A stretch of 7,357 nt of DNA from Erysipelotrichaceae bacterium. Its GTDB lineage: Bacteria > Bacillota_I > Bacilli_A > Erysipelotrichales > Coprobacillaceae. Positions 1-5,582 of this stretch are shown here, piece after piece (within the stretch, counting starts at the first letter, position 1; each line of letters opens with the position of its first letter). The notes under the pieces were generated by a model. It made no database searches. It was given only the letters and a program-made list of their open reading frames with translations, and was not told the origin of the DNA. Made by a program: the position numbers and the translations under genes. The stretch is from assembly GCA_021200395.1 (NCBI GenBank), contig JAJQGQ010000296.1, forward strand, positions 1 through 7,357, read 5' to 3'.

Positions 1-140
1 TAGAAGATAGTAGAGATGATGAAGAAACAGTGGAAAGATGGAATGAAAAAGTTGAGTTCTATTATGATATGAAAGAAGATCAATATAATGAATTAGAAGA
101 ATATGGCTACCTTAAAAGTTATGGAGCCAAAGAAAGATAA
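1..140 (+). CDS. C-terminal end of an unrecognised protein (5' end outside window)
   Basis: An open frame runs from the left edge (codons in phase with position 3) to a TAA at 138-140, giving 45 visible residues. They are strongly acidic and rich in Glu, Asp and Tyr, and end in GYLKSYGAKER. No membrane segment, cysteine or recognisable motif is present, so no function is offered. The stop lies 11 bases before the lipoprotein start at 152, and there is no terminator or promoter between them, so the two are probably co-transcribed. The frame being real is supported by the absence of stops and by the clean junction with the next gene's ribosome binding site. Confidence 0.6.
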   Translation, partial: EDSRDDEETVERWNEKVEFYYDMKEDQYNELEEYGYLKSYGAKER

Positions 141-151
141 AGGAGCACAAA

Positions 152-643
152 ATGAAAAAAATTATACTTACTATTTTAACAGCAATCATGTTAGTAGGAT
201 GTAGCAGTGGTAATACAGATACAACAGAAACTACATCTACAGAAAAAGGTTATGTATTTGAATATAATAATGTAGAAATAGCTATGAATGAAGATACAAG
301 TACATTTTTAGATGATTTAGGAGAAGAATTATCATATTATGAAGCTGAAAGCTGTGCATTTGATGGTTTAGATAAAACTTATACTTATTCAGGATTTCAG
401 TTAATTACTTATCCAATAGATGACGAAGATTATGTTAGTTCAATTGTTTTAAAAGATGATACGGTATCTACCCCAGAAGGTATTTCTATTGGTGATAAAA
501 AATCTGCGGTTGAAGAGGTCTATGGAACAGATTATGAAGATGATAATGGTTCATATCTTTATACAAAGGGAGATTCAACATTACAATTCATCTTTGAAGA
601 TGATTATATAACTGCCATTACATATACAGCGATTACAGACTAA
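152..643 (+). CDS. Small secreted lipoprotein of unknown function
   Basis: A 163-residue protein with a lipoprotein signal peptide: two Lys after Met, a hydrophobic stretch at residues 4-15 and a lipobox LVGC with Cys17 as the lipidated residue. A Ser/Thr-rich linker follows (about 18-31), then a compact acidic domain (33-163). It should be anchored to the outer face of the cell membrane. The domain has motifs I recognise as recurring in uncharacterised gut-Firmicute lipoproteins: SCAFDGLDKTYTYSGF (67-82), a Tyr-Pro at 87-88, TPEGISIGDKKSAVEEVYG (107-125) and TYTA near the end. The 'IGD-x-VEEVYG' stretch resembles repeats of BLIP-like or SmpA/OmlA-like folds, but this is only an analogy. The start is set by AAAGGAG at 139-145, 6 bases upstream. 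It follows the preceding gene by 11 bases and is closed by the hairpin at 644-670. No catalytic residues are visible. Confidence 0.85.
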   Translation: MKKIILTILTAIMLVGCSSGNTDTTETTSTEKGYVFEYNNVEIAMNEDTSTFLDDLGEELSYYEAESCAFDGLDKTYTYSGFQLITYPIDDEDYVSSIVLKDDTVSTPEGISIGDKKSAVEEVYGTDYEDDNGSYLYTKGDSTLQFIFEDDYITAITYTAITD

Positions 644-670
644 CAACTATCTTATGATAGTTGTTTTTTT
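644..670 (+). terminator. Rho-independent terminator after the lipoprotein gene
   Basis: A perfect 8-bp stem (CAACTATC 644-651 with GATAGTTG 656-663) with loop TTAT is followed by seven T (664-670). It begins directly after the lipoprotein stop and isolates that transcript from the copper promoter that starts 11 bases later. Confidence 0.93.
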
Positions 671-680
671 ATCATATCTA

Positions 681-709
681 TTGACATATACCCTCATAGG
701 GTATATTAT
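681..709 (+). promoter_or_regulatory. Sigma-A promoter of the csoR-copA operon
   Basis: TTGACA at 681-686, a 17-base spacer and TATTAT at 704-709 make a near-consensus housekeeping promoter. Transcription should start near 716, about 40 bases before the csoR ATG. The spacer is filled by a CsoR-type dyad (686-706), so a bound repressor would exclude RNA polymerase. Confidence 0.85.
686..706. promoter_or_regulatory. CsoR-type operator 1 (inside the promoter)
   Basis: A perfect inverted repeat with 9-bp arms around CAT: ATATACCCT (686-694) and AGGGTATAT (698-706). The TACCC...GGGTA core matches the kind of site bound by CsoR repressors in Firmicutes. It overlaps both the end of the -35 box and the -10 box. 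The assignment rests on its core sequence and on csoR being the first gene downstream. Confidence 0.85.
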
Positions 710-722
710 TTTAGTGTATTAA

Positions 723-739
723 ATACCCCTAAGGGGTAT
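723..739. promoter_or_regulatory. CsoR-type operator 2 (early transcribed region)
   Basis: A perfect dyad with 8-bp arms around a central A at 731: ATACCCCT (723-730) and AGGGGTAT (732-739). It has four C/G per arm, against three in operator 1, so it may be the stronger site. Its centre is 35 bp from that of operator 1 (696). It lies just past the predicted start of transcription and ends 3 bases before the csoR ribosome binding site, so it could block initiation or early elongation. Confidence 0.83.
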
Positions 740-756
740 ATAAGGAGTTGAGGTAT

Positions 757-1080
757 ATGAACGAAGATATGACTGTTGATGAAAGTTGTCCAATGTGTAG
801 TGGAAGACATAAGAAACGTAGTGAAGAGGAACAAAAAGCATTACTTACAAGATTAAAGAAAGTAGAAGGACAAATAAGAGGTATTGAAAGAATGGTAGAG
901 AATGATATTTATTGTCCTGATATACTTATTCAAGTATCAGCTGCTACTGCAGCACTAAATAGTTTTAATAAAGTATTACTAAATTGTCATATTAGAAATT
1001 GTGTTGTAGAAGATATTAAAGCTGGAAATGAAGAAACTATTGACGAATTGTGTAATGTGTTACAGAAGTTAATGAAGTAA
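757..1080 (+). CDS. csoR: Copper-sensing transcriptional repressor CsoR
   Basis: A 107-residue CsoR/RcnR-family (DUF156) repressor. It is an all-helical protein that binds DNA in the apo form and lets go when Cu(I) binds. The family Cu(I) ligands are present with canonical spacing: Cys53 (in DIYCPDIL), His78 and Cys82 (in NCHIRNC). The family stretches RLKKVEGQIRGI (32-43) and QVSAATAALNSF (59-70) are clear. The N-terminus has an extra Cys-x2-Cys-x3-His (C11, C14, H18) that could bind metal or be redox-active. The ATG at 757 is chosen because AAGGAG at 742-747 lies 9 bases upstream; an in-frame TTG at 748 would directly abut that site. It is the first gene of the copper operon, 16 bases before copA, and is probably autoregulated through the two dyads at 686-706 and 723-739. 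A Ni- or other-metal-sensing relative is possible, but the copA neighbour argues for copper. Confidence 0.95.
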   Translation: MNEDMTVDESCPMCSGRHKKRSEEEQKALLTRLKKVEGQIRGIERMVENDIYCPDILIQVSAATAALNSFNKVLLNCHIRNCVVEDIKAGNEETIDELCNVLQKLMK

Positions 1081-1096
1081 TGAAAGGATTTGATAT

Positions 1097-3646
1097 ATGA
1101 TGGAACAATATGTTGTTACAGGGATGACATGTGCTGCTTGTCAGGCACATGTAGAAAAAGCTGTAAGTAAACTTAGTAATGTGGATTCTGTTAATGTTTC
1201 TTTATTAACAAATTCTATGACTGTTGAAGGTACAGCTACAAAAGATGAAGTTATTAAAGCTGTTGAAGCTGCTGGATATGGTGCTAGACTTAAAGGTGAA
1301 GAAGCTAAGAAAGTGAGTCATAGTGAAAAATTAAAAGCTGATGAAGAAGCTTTAGAGGATCATGAAACACCTAAATTAGTAAGAAGATTATTATCTTCAG
1401 TGATATTTCTTATTATATTGATGTATATTACAATGGGTCATAATATGTTGGGATGGCCAGTACCCAGTTTCTTTGAACATAATCATATAGGACTTGCTAT
1501 TACTGAAATGATATTGGCTTTGATTGTGATGTATATTAATAAAGCTTTCTTTGTTTCTGGGTTTCGTTCGTTATTCCATGGGGCACCAAATATGGATACT
1601 TTGGTGGCATTAGGTTCTAGTGTGTCTTTTGGATGGTCATTGTATATATTATATCAAATGACTTATTTGATTACGCAAGGAACGAGCAATGCCGATTTAA
1701 TGAGTTTGTATCATAATCAATTGTATTTTGAATCAGCAGCAATGATACCTGCTTTGATTACTGTAGGTAAGACATTGGAATCAATATCTAAAGGTAGAAC
1801 AACCGATGCTTTAAAGAATTTGATGAAAATGGCACCTAAAACTGCTGTTATTATGAAAAATAATGAAGAAGTAGAAGTTGATATAGATGATGTAGAACTT
1901 GGAGATATTTTTGTAGTAAGACCAGGTGAATCTATACCAGTTGATGGTGTGATTATTGAAGGTAGTAGTGCTGTTGATGAATCAGCATTAACGGGAGAAT
2001 CCATCCCTGTAGATAAAACAATCAATGATACTGTTAGTGCAGCTACTATGAATCAATCTGGTTTTATTAAAGCACGAGCAACCCGTATTGGTGAAGATAC
2101 AACATTCTCACAAATCATTCAAATGGTAAGCGATGCAGCAGGTACAAAAGCACCAATTGCTAGAATTGCTGATACTGTTTCAGGAATCTTTGTTCCAACA
2201 ATAATGATTATTGCTGTTGTGGTAGGCGTTATATGGTATGTTACAGGTAATAATTTAGCTTATGCATTAGAACGTGCTATTTCAGTTTTAGTTATTGCTT
2301 GTCCTTGTGCTTTAGGACTTGCAACTCCAGTTGCCATTATGGTTGGTAATGGTATGGGTGCTAAAAATGGTATATTATTTAAAACAAGTGCAGCACTAGA
2401 AAATGCAGGTAAGATACAAATTGTTGCTTTAGATAAAACTGGCACGATTACAGCAGGTAAACCTGAGGTAACAGATATCATGGTAGAAGATGGTATTAGT
2501 GAAAACGACTTATTATCTTATGCATACTCATTAGAGAAAAAAAGTGAACATCCATTAGCAAATGCCATAGTAAATTATGGCGAAAAAAAGAATCTTGGAT
2601 TATTAGATGTTGAAGATTTTAAAGCTTTGTCTGGACATGGTTTAAGTGGTAAAATAGATAATCATGTGATAGTTGGTGGATCTTATAAATACATATCTAA
2701 TCAACATAAGATATCACAAAGATTAATAGATGCTACAAATAAACTATCTGAGCAAGGTAAAACGCCATTATTCTTTACTTGTGATGATAAAGTATTAGGT
2801 ATGATTGCTGTAGCTGATGTTATTAAAGAAGATAGTGCTCAAGCTATTTCACAAATGAAGAATATGGGTATTGAAGTTGTTATGTTAACTGGTGACAATG
2901 AAAAGACAGCTAAAGCTATTGGTGATATTGCTGGTGTTGATAAAGTAATTGCAGGTGTTTTACCTGATGGGAAAGAAGCTGTTATTAGACAACTGCAAAA
3001 ACGCGGTCATGTTGCCATGGTTGGTGATGGAATCAACGATGCTCCTGCACTTACAAGAGCTGATACAGGTATTGCTATTGGGGCAGGATCTGATGTGGCC
3101 ATTGATTCGGCTGACGTTGTATTGATGAATTCTAATTTAACAGATGCGAGTGCAGCTATCAGATTAAGTCGAGCTACATTAAGAAATATTTATGAAAACT
3201 TATTTTGGGCATTTGCATACAATATCATCTTGATTCCAATGGCTGCTGGTGTTTATTCATCTATTCAAATGAATCCAATGTGGGGAGCAGCAGCTATGTC
3301 ATTATCAAGTTTTTCAGTGTGTATGAATGCACTACGTTTAAATTTATTTAAGGTTCATAGTGCAAAGCACGATCGCCCAATGCGTAAACGTGCTTTGCCT
3401 GAAACAGATATATCAATAGAAAAGGAGATTAAAAGTATGGAAAAAACAATTAAAGTAGAAGGTATGATGTGTGAACATTGCGAAATGCATGTAAAGAAAG
3501 CATTAGAAGCATTAGAAGGAGTAGATTCAGCTGTTACTTCTCATAAAGAAGGAACTGCAGTTGTAACTATCAATGACGCTTTTGACGAGAATGCTGCTAA
3601 AGCAGCCATTGAAGAAGAAGGCTATACTTACGTTGGTATTGAATAA
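1097..3646 (+). CDS. copA: Cu(+)-exporting P1B-type ATPase CopA with fused C-terminal CopZ-like domain
   Basis: An 849-residue membrane pump that uses ATP to export Cu(I). In order: an N-terminal heavy-metal-associated (HMA) domain with GMTCAAC (Cys12, Cys15); TM helices from about 97 onward; the actuator TGES (299-302); the Cu(I)-transporting CPC in TM6 (402-404); the phosphorylation motif DKTGT (Asp446); the nucleotide-domain SEHPLA (His485-Pro486); GDGINDAP (643-650); Tyr708-Asn709 in TM7; and MSxSS (734-738) in TM8. CPC with the YN and MxxSS signatures is the P1B-1 Cu(I) set. After the last helix and a basic linker comes a second HMA domain (781-849) with GMMCEHC (Cys792, Cys795). That domain is CopZ-sized and has its own start signals. 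AAAGGA at 1083-1088 lies 8 bases before this ATG; the adjacent in-frame ATG at 1100 is an equally possible start. It is co-transcribed with csoR. All catalytic motifs are intact. Confidence 0.97.
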   Translation: MMEQYVVTGMTCAACQAHVEKAVSKLSNVDSVNVSLLTNSMTVEGTATKDEVIKAVEAAGYGARLKGEEAKKVSHSEKLKADEEALEDHETPKLVRRLLSSVIFLIILMYITMGHNMLGWPVPSFFEHNHIGLAITEMILALIVMYINKAFFVSGFRSLFHGAPNMDTLVALGSSVSFGWSLYILYQMTYLITQGTSNADLMSLYHNQLYFESAAMIPALITVGKTLESISKGRTTDALKNLMKMAPKTAVIMKNNEEVEVDIDDVELGDIFVVRPGESIPVDGVIIEGSSAVDESALTGESIPVDKTINDTVSAATMNQSGFIKARATRIGEDTTFSQIIQMVSDAAGTKAPIARIADTVSGIFVPTIMIIAVVVGVIWYVTGNNLAYALERAISVLVIACPCALGLATPVAIMVGNGMGAKNGILFKTSAALENAGKIQIVALDKTGTITAGKPEVTDIMVEDGISENDLLSYAYSLEKKSEHPLANAIVNYGEKKNLGLLDVEDFKALSGHGLSGKIDNHVIVGGSYKYISNQHKISQRLIDATNKLSEQGKTPLFFTCDDKVLGMIAVADVIKEDSAQAISQMKNMGIEVVMLTGDNEKTAKAIGDIAGVDKVIAGVLPDGKEAVIRQLQKRGHVAMVGDGINDAPALTRADTGIAIGAGSDVAIDSADVVLMNSNLTDASAAIRLSRATLRNIYENLFWAFAYNIILIPMAAGVYSSIQMNPMWGAAAMSLSSFSVCMNALRLNLFKVHSAKHDRPMRKRALPETDISIEKEIKSMEKTIKVEGMMCEHCEMHVKKALEALEGVDSAVTSHKEGTAVVTINDAFDENAAKAAIEEEGYTYVGIE
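3437..3646 (+). CDS. Predicted internal start giving free CopZ-like copper chaperone (nested in copA)
   Basis: Within copA and in the same frame, AAAGGAG at 3421-3427 lies 9 bases before an ATG at 3437 (CopA Met781). Starting there gives a 69-residue protein that is exactly one HMA domain. It begins MEKTIKVEG, carries the Cu(I)-binding GMMCEHC (Cys12 and Cys15 of the short form) and ends YTYVGIE. This is the normal length of stand-alone CopZ chaperones, which carry Cu(I) to CopA. No separate copZ is in the window. The ribosome binding site is as good as those of the genes around it, although a purine-rich stretch coding for KEIKS could arise by chance. Precedent for the principle is known: E. 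coli copA yields a short chaperone by ribosomal frameshifting. Production of the free form here is inferred, not shown. Confidence 0.55.
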   Translation: MEKTIKVEGMMCEHCEMHVKKALEALEGVDSAVTSHKEGTAVVTINDAFDENAAKAAIEEEGYTYVGIE

Positions 3647-3663
3647 ACTATAGTTGATATAAG

Positions 3664-3700
3664 GACAGTATAGATTATCTATACTGTCTTTTTTGTTTTT
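3664..3700 (+). terminator. Rho-independent terminator of the csoR-copA operon
   Basis: An 11-bp perfect stem (GACAGTATAGA 3664-3674 with TCTATACTGTC 3678-3688), loop TTA, then six T, a G and five more T (3689-3700). It lies 17 bases after the copA stop. Confidence 0.95.
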
Positions 3701-3767
3701 AGCTAACTTTCCTAATTTGTATTATAGATAAGCGTACATGCCAGTCTGTTAAAAGTAGAATTATAAG

Positions 3768-3796
3768 TTGACAAGTTAGTTTAAACTAACTATAAT
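3768..3796 (+). promoter_or_regulatory. Consensus sigma-A promoter of the three-gene membrane operon
   Basis: TTGACA at 3768-3773 and TATAAT at 3791-3796 are both perfect consensus, with an ideal 17-base spacer. Start of transcription is expected near 3803. Such a strong promoter needs control, and the palindromes at 3774-3791 and 3804-3821 would provide it. The stretch 3701-3767 upstream shows nothing else except a lone half-site GCTAACT at 3702-3708. Confidence 0.9.
3774..3791. promoter_or_regulatory. Palindromic operator filling the promoter spacer
   Basis: An 18-bp perfect palindrome, AGTTAGTTT followed by AAACTAACT, exactly spans the spacer and the first base of the -10 box. A protein bound here would block polymerase. 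The regulator is not in the window. The GTTAG/CTAAC halves recall the core of DtxR/IdeR iron-repressor boxes, but TetR- or MarR-type proteins also bind dyads of this size. Confidence 0.75.
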
Positions 3797-3803
3797 ATTA
3801 TAA

Positions 3804-3821
3804 AGTTAGCGATAGCTAACT
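3804..3821. promoter_or_regulatory. Second operator copy just after the transcription start
   Basis: Seven-bp arms AGTTAGC (3804-3810) and GCTAACT (3815-3821) around GATA, 18 bp in all, the same length and outer half-sites as the operator at 3774-3791. The two centres are 30 bp apart, close to three helical turns, which would place two bound dimers on the same face of the DNA. In RNA it would also form a short hairpin just 5' of the ribosome binding site. Confidence 0.7.
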
Positions 3822-3837
3822 CAGAAAGGAATGTTAT

Positions 3838-4212
3838 ATGTCAAAAATAATAAAATTGAATAAAAGAATTGGTTATATAACAGCAATTGTATTTTTAGAA
3901 TACATATTAATCACAATTATACCAAATGGATTATCTACTTCTTTTATGAGAATAATGTCATCACTTCTTAGTATATTGATGTTCATACATATTATAATAA
4001 GTATTTATGTTACTATAAAGATTAATAAATCTAAACATCAAATGATAAGAATAATCAGTGGAATAGTAATTTTATTATTACTTAGTCTACATATATTTTT
4101 AGCAGTGAAACTACCTGGAAATATGATTACAATAATGTGTATTTATACAATGTTTTTTATAACTTTGATTCATATAATTCCATTAAAGATATTAATTAGA
4201 GGAGGAAAATAA
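3838..4212 (+). CDS. Four-helix membrane protein with intramembrane histidines, unknown function
   Basis: A 124-residue, almost entirely hydrophobic protein. Four membrane segments can be seen: about 11-29, 39-60, 70-90 and 95-118, with Lys/Arg-rich ends and a basic loop (KINKSKHQ, 61-68). Helices 2, 3 and 4 each hold a histidine within the hydrophobic stretch (His51, His85, His112). That pattern is seen in haem-b-binding four-helix subunits, but no family signature confirms it. No catalytic motif is present. AAAGGA at 3825-3830 lies 7 bases before the ATG. It is the first gene of an operon with the YbaN-like gene 2 bases downstream. The neighbourhood suggests a membrane role linked to the YbaN family. 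I do not recognise the family with confidence. Confidence 0.8.
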   Translation: MSKIIKLNKRIGYITAIVFLEYILITIIPNGLSTSFMRIMSSLLSILMFIHIIISIYVTIKINKSKHQMIRIISGIVILLLLSLHIFLAVKLPGNMITIMCIYTMFFITLIHIIPLKILIRGGK

Positions 4213-4214
4213 AA

Positions 4215-4589
4215 ATGAAGTATTTATGGATTATCTTAGGTTTTTTATGTCTTGGGTTAGGAACAATTGGTATTATACTTCCAATTCTACCAACAGTACC
4301 ATTCTATATGGCAACATTATTTTGTTTTGCACAGAGTTCACAAAAATTACATGATTGGTTTATTGGAACAAAGTTATATCAAAATCATTTAGATAATTTT
4401 GTACAACAACGTGCTATGACTTTAAATACAAAGATTCGTATCATTACTACAGTAACTATTGTTATGGCTATTGGATTTATATGTATGAGTAGAGTACCTG
4501 TTGGAAGAATTTGTTTAAGTATTGTTTGGGTATGTCATATTTTATATTTTGTTTTTTGGGTTAAAACAATTCCTATGGAAAGTGAATAA
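4215..4589 (+). CDS. YbaN/DUF454-family inner membrane protein
   Basis: A 124-residue protein that matches the DUF454 (YbaN, COG2832) family in length and motifs. It has a Gly-rich first helix (GFLCLGLGTIGIILPILP, 9-26) running into the family hallmark LPILPTVPF (22-30), then a soluble stretch with HDWFIGTKLYQNHLDNF (46-62), AMTLNTK (67-73), and two closing membrane helices (about 76-91 and 98-116). The biochemical role of the family is not established. I recall members beside iron or haem genes in some bacteria, which is weak guidance only. GGAGG at 4201-4205 lies 9 bases before the ATG. The gene starts 2 bases after the previous stop and ends 5 bases before the next gene, so all three should be made together. 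Confidence 0.9.
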   Translation: MKYLWIILGFLCLGLGTIGIILPILPTVPFYMATLFCFAQSSQKLHDWFIGTKLYQNHLDNFVQQRAMTLNTKIRIITTVTIVMAIGFICMSRVPVGRICLSIVWVCHILYFVFWVKTIPMESE

Positions 4590-4594
4590 AATAA

Positions 4595-5092
4595 ATGAAT
4601 ACATCAATATATATAACCGAATGTATTATCATGTGTTTGGTTTTTGGTACATTTGTTATGACAATAGAACTTATGGATCCAGTATCTTTCGTAAACGATT
4701 ATCCACCAGAAATCCAAAAACAATATTACATATCTCAACATAAAGAAGAAGTTCAAGAAAAAATAACTAAAATTAACCTCATTAAAAAGATAATAGGTCT
4801 TATTGCTTTTGCGATGGTTTTTGCATGGATGGCACATATAGCAGGTGCACAAAGCTTTATAGAGGCTTTAATAGCAATTTATGGGTATATGATTGTTATA
4901 TCATTATTTGATGTTTTAGTATTAGATTGGATATTATTTGTGAATATTAAGAAGTTAAGATTACCAGGAACTGAAAATATGGATAAAGAATATCATCAAA
5001 AATGGTTTCATGTGAAAGCAATGTTTCCAATGATTCCTGTATTTTTAATTGGAGGTATTGTTATAGCAGGACTAATGACGCTTATTTGGTAG
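4595..5092 (+). CDS. Four-helix membrane protein of unknown function, third gene of operon
   Basis: A 165-residue membrane protein. Predicted helices are about 7-26, 64-84, 89-118 and 143-163. Between helices 1 and 2 is a polar, probably cytoplasmic, stretch with DYPPEIQKQYY (35-45), and between 3 and 4 another with LPGTENMDKEYHQKWFH (123-139). These two loops look like conserved motifs of an uncharacterised Firmicute membrane family ('YPPEIQ' and 'PGTE...FH'), from memory only. His81, Asp106 and Asp111 lie in or at the ends of the helices. There is no good Shine-Dalgarno site (only GGAA-like bases around 4577-4580), and the start is 5 bases after the YbaN stop, so translation is probably coupled to that gene. 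No terminator hairpin follows; the repeat-rich region at 5093-5814 begins directly. Confidence 0.8.
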   Translation: MNTSIYITECIIMCLVFGTFVMTIELMDPVSFVNDYPPEIQKQYYISQHKEEVQEKITKINLIKKIIGLIAFAMVFAWMAHIAGAQSFIEALIAIYGYMIVISLFDVLVLDWILFVNIKKLRLPGTENMDKEYHQKWFHVKAMFPMIPVFLIGGIVIAGLMTLIW

Positions 5093-5150
5093 AAATGAAT
5101 ATAAAAACACAAAAACGCATACGTCTGAAAGGTAATAATAGGGAATAATA

Positions 5151-5330
5151 TTTTGCTTTAAGATAACGCACCCCATTGTATAATAGTAGAAATAAAATAA
5201 AGGTACCCTGTAGCTAGTAAGTAGTAGAAGTAATTAAAAAATTGTTCAAAGATAGGTTGACAGTTTTGTATTATATTTAAGAATACAAATTATAACCCCT
5301 CTCACTCGTTAATAATAGAAAAATCTTAGT
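5151..5330 (+). repeat. Tandem intergenic element, copy 1
   Basis: It shares ordered blocks with the copy at 5377-5569: CTTTAAGA (5156), TTGTATAATAGTA (5176-5188), ATAAAATAA, CTAGTAAGTA near 5214, TAGAAGTAATTAA, AGTTTTGTATTATAT (around 5262), AAGAATA, CCCCTCTCACT (about 5296-5306) and GAAAAAT. The distance between copies is 226 bp at the left end and about 239-240 bp in the right half, because copy 2 holds a ~14-base insertion. Within it, TTTGTATT (5265-5272) and AATACAAA (5282-5289) can pair as an 8-bp stem. Confidence 0.75.
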
Positions 5331-5354
5331 TTAAAATACAATAACACTTACCCT

Positions 5355-5380
5355 CCCTTTGTGGGTATAGATAAATATTT
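5355..5380 (+). repeat. 26-base repeat, copy 1 (second copy at 5684-5709)
   Basis: CCCTTTGTGGGTATA followed by an A/T stretch ending AAATATTT. The copy at 5684-5709 differs at one base in 26. Copy 1 leads into tandem element copy 2; the other leads into the terminator at 5718. The high identity compared with the surrounding diverged repeats suggests selection or a recent copy. Confidence 0.75.
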
Positions 5381-5569
5381 ACTTTAAGAAGACTCACCCT
5401 TTTGTATAATAGTAAAAGATAAAATAAATATATGTTTGATGGCACTCCTCTAACTAGTAAGTATTAGAAGTAATTAACAATTGCTAAAAGATAACGACAT
5501 AGTTTTGTATTATATATAAGAATATAAAATCACCCCGTCTCACTTATTATAGTTAGAAAAATTTCACTT
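5377..5569 (+). repeat. Tandem intergenic element, copy 2
   Basis: The diverged second copy of the element at 5151-5330, with the same blocks in the same order: CTTTAAGA (5382), TTGTATAATAGTA (5402-5414), CTAGTAAGTA (5454), TAGAAGTAATTAAC, AGTTTTGTATTATATAT (5501), AAGAATA, CACCCCGTCTCACT and GAAAAAT. Its hairpin arms are TTTTGTATT (5502-5510) and AATATAAAA (5520-5528), a 9-bp stem with one G-U pair where copy 1 has G-C. Confidence 0.75.
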
Positions 5570-5582
5570 AATCACAATCTTA

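Noticed and set aside
748..756. Upstream in-frame TTG start for csoR
   Set aside because: It directly abuts the AAGGAG site at 742-747 with no spacing. The ATG at 757 has a proper 9-base spacing.
1717..2481. Antisense open frames inside copA (1717-2025 and 2260-2481, minus strand)
   Set aside because: They mirror conserved copA coding sequence, have no ribosome binding sites or independent motifs, and are low-complexity shadows.
4522..4743. Open frame overlapping the YbaN gene and the third membrane gene
   Set aside because: It is out of frame with two well-supported genes, has no ribosome binding site and shows no sensible protein pattern.
4604..4852. Minus-strand open frame of 82 codons
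   Set aside because: It is antisense to the third membrane gene and rich in Cys, Tyr and Asn as expected from reversed AT-rich coding sequence; no start signals.
5072..5176. 34-codon minus-strand frame across the repeat and the end of the membrane gene
   Set aside because: No ribosome binding site, no conservation in repeat copy 2, and it runs into a real gene antisense.
5432..5467. 11-codon open frame (MFDGTPLTSKY) in repeat copy 2
   Set aside because: It has no ribosome binding site, and the start is absent from repeat copy 1 because it lies in the insertion.
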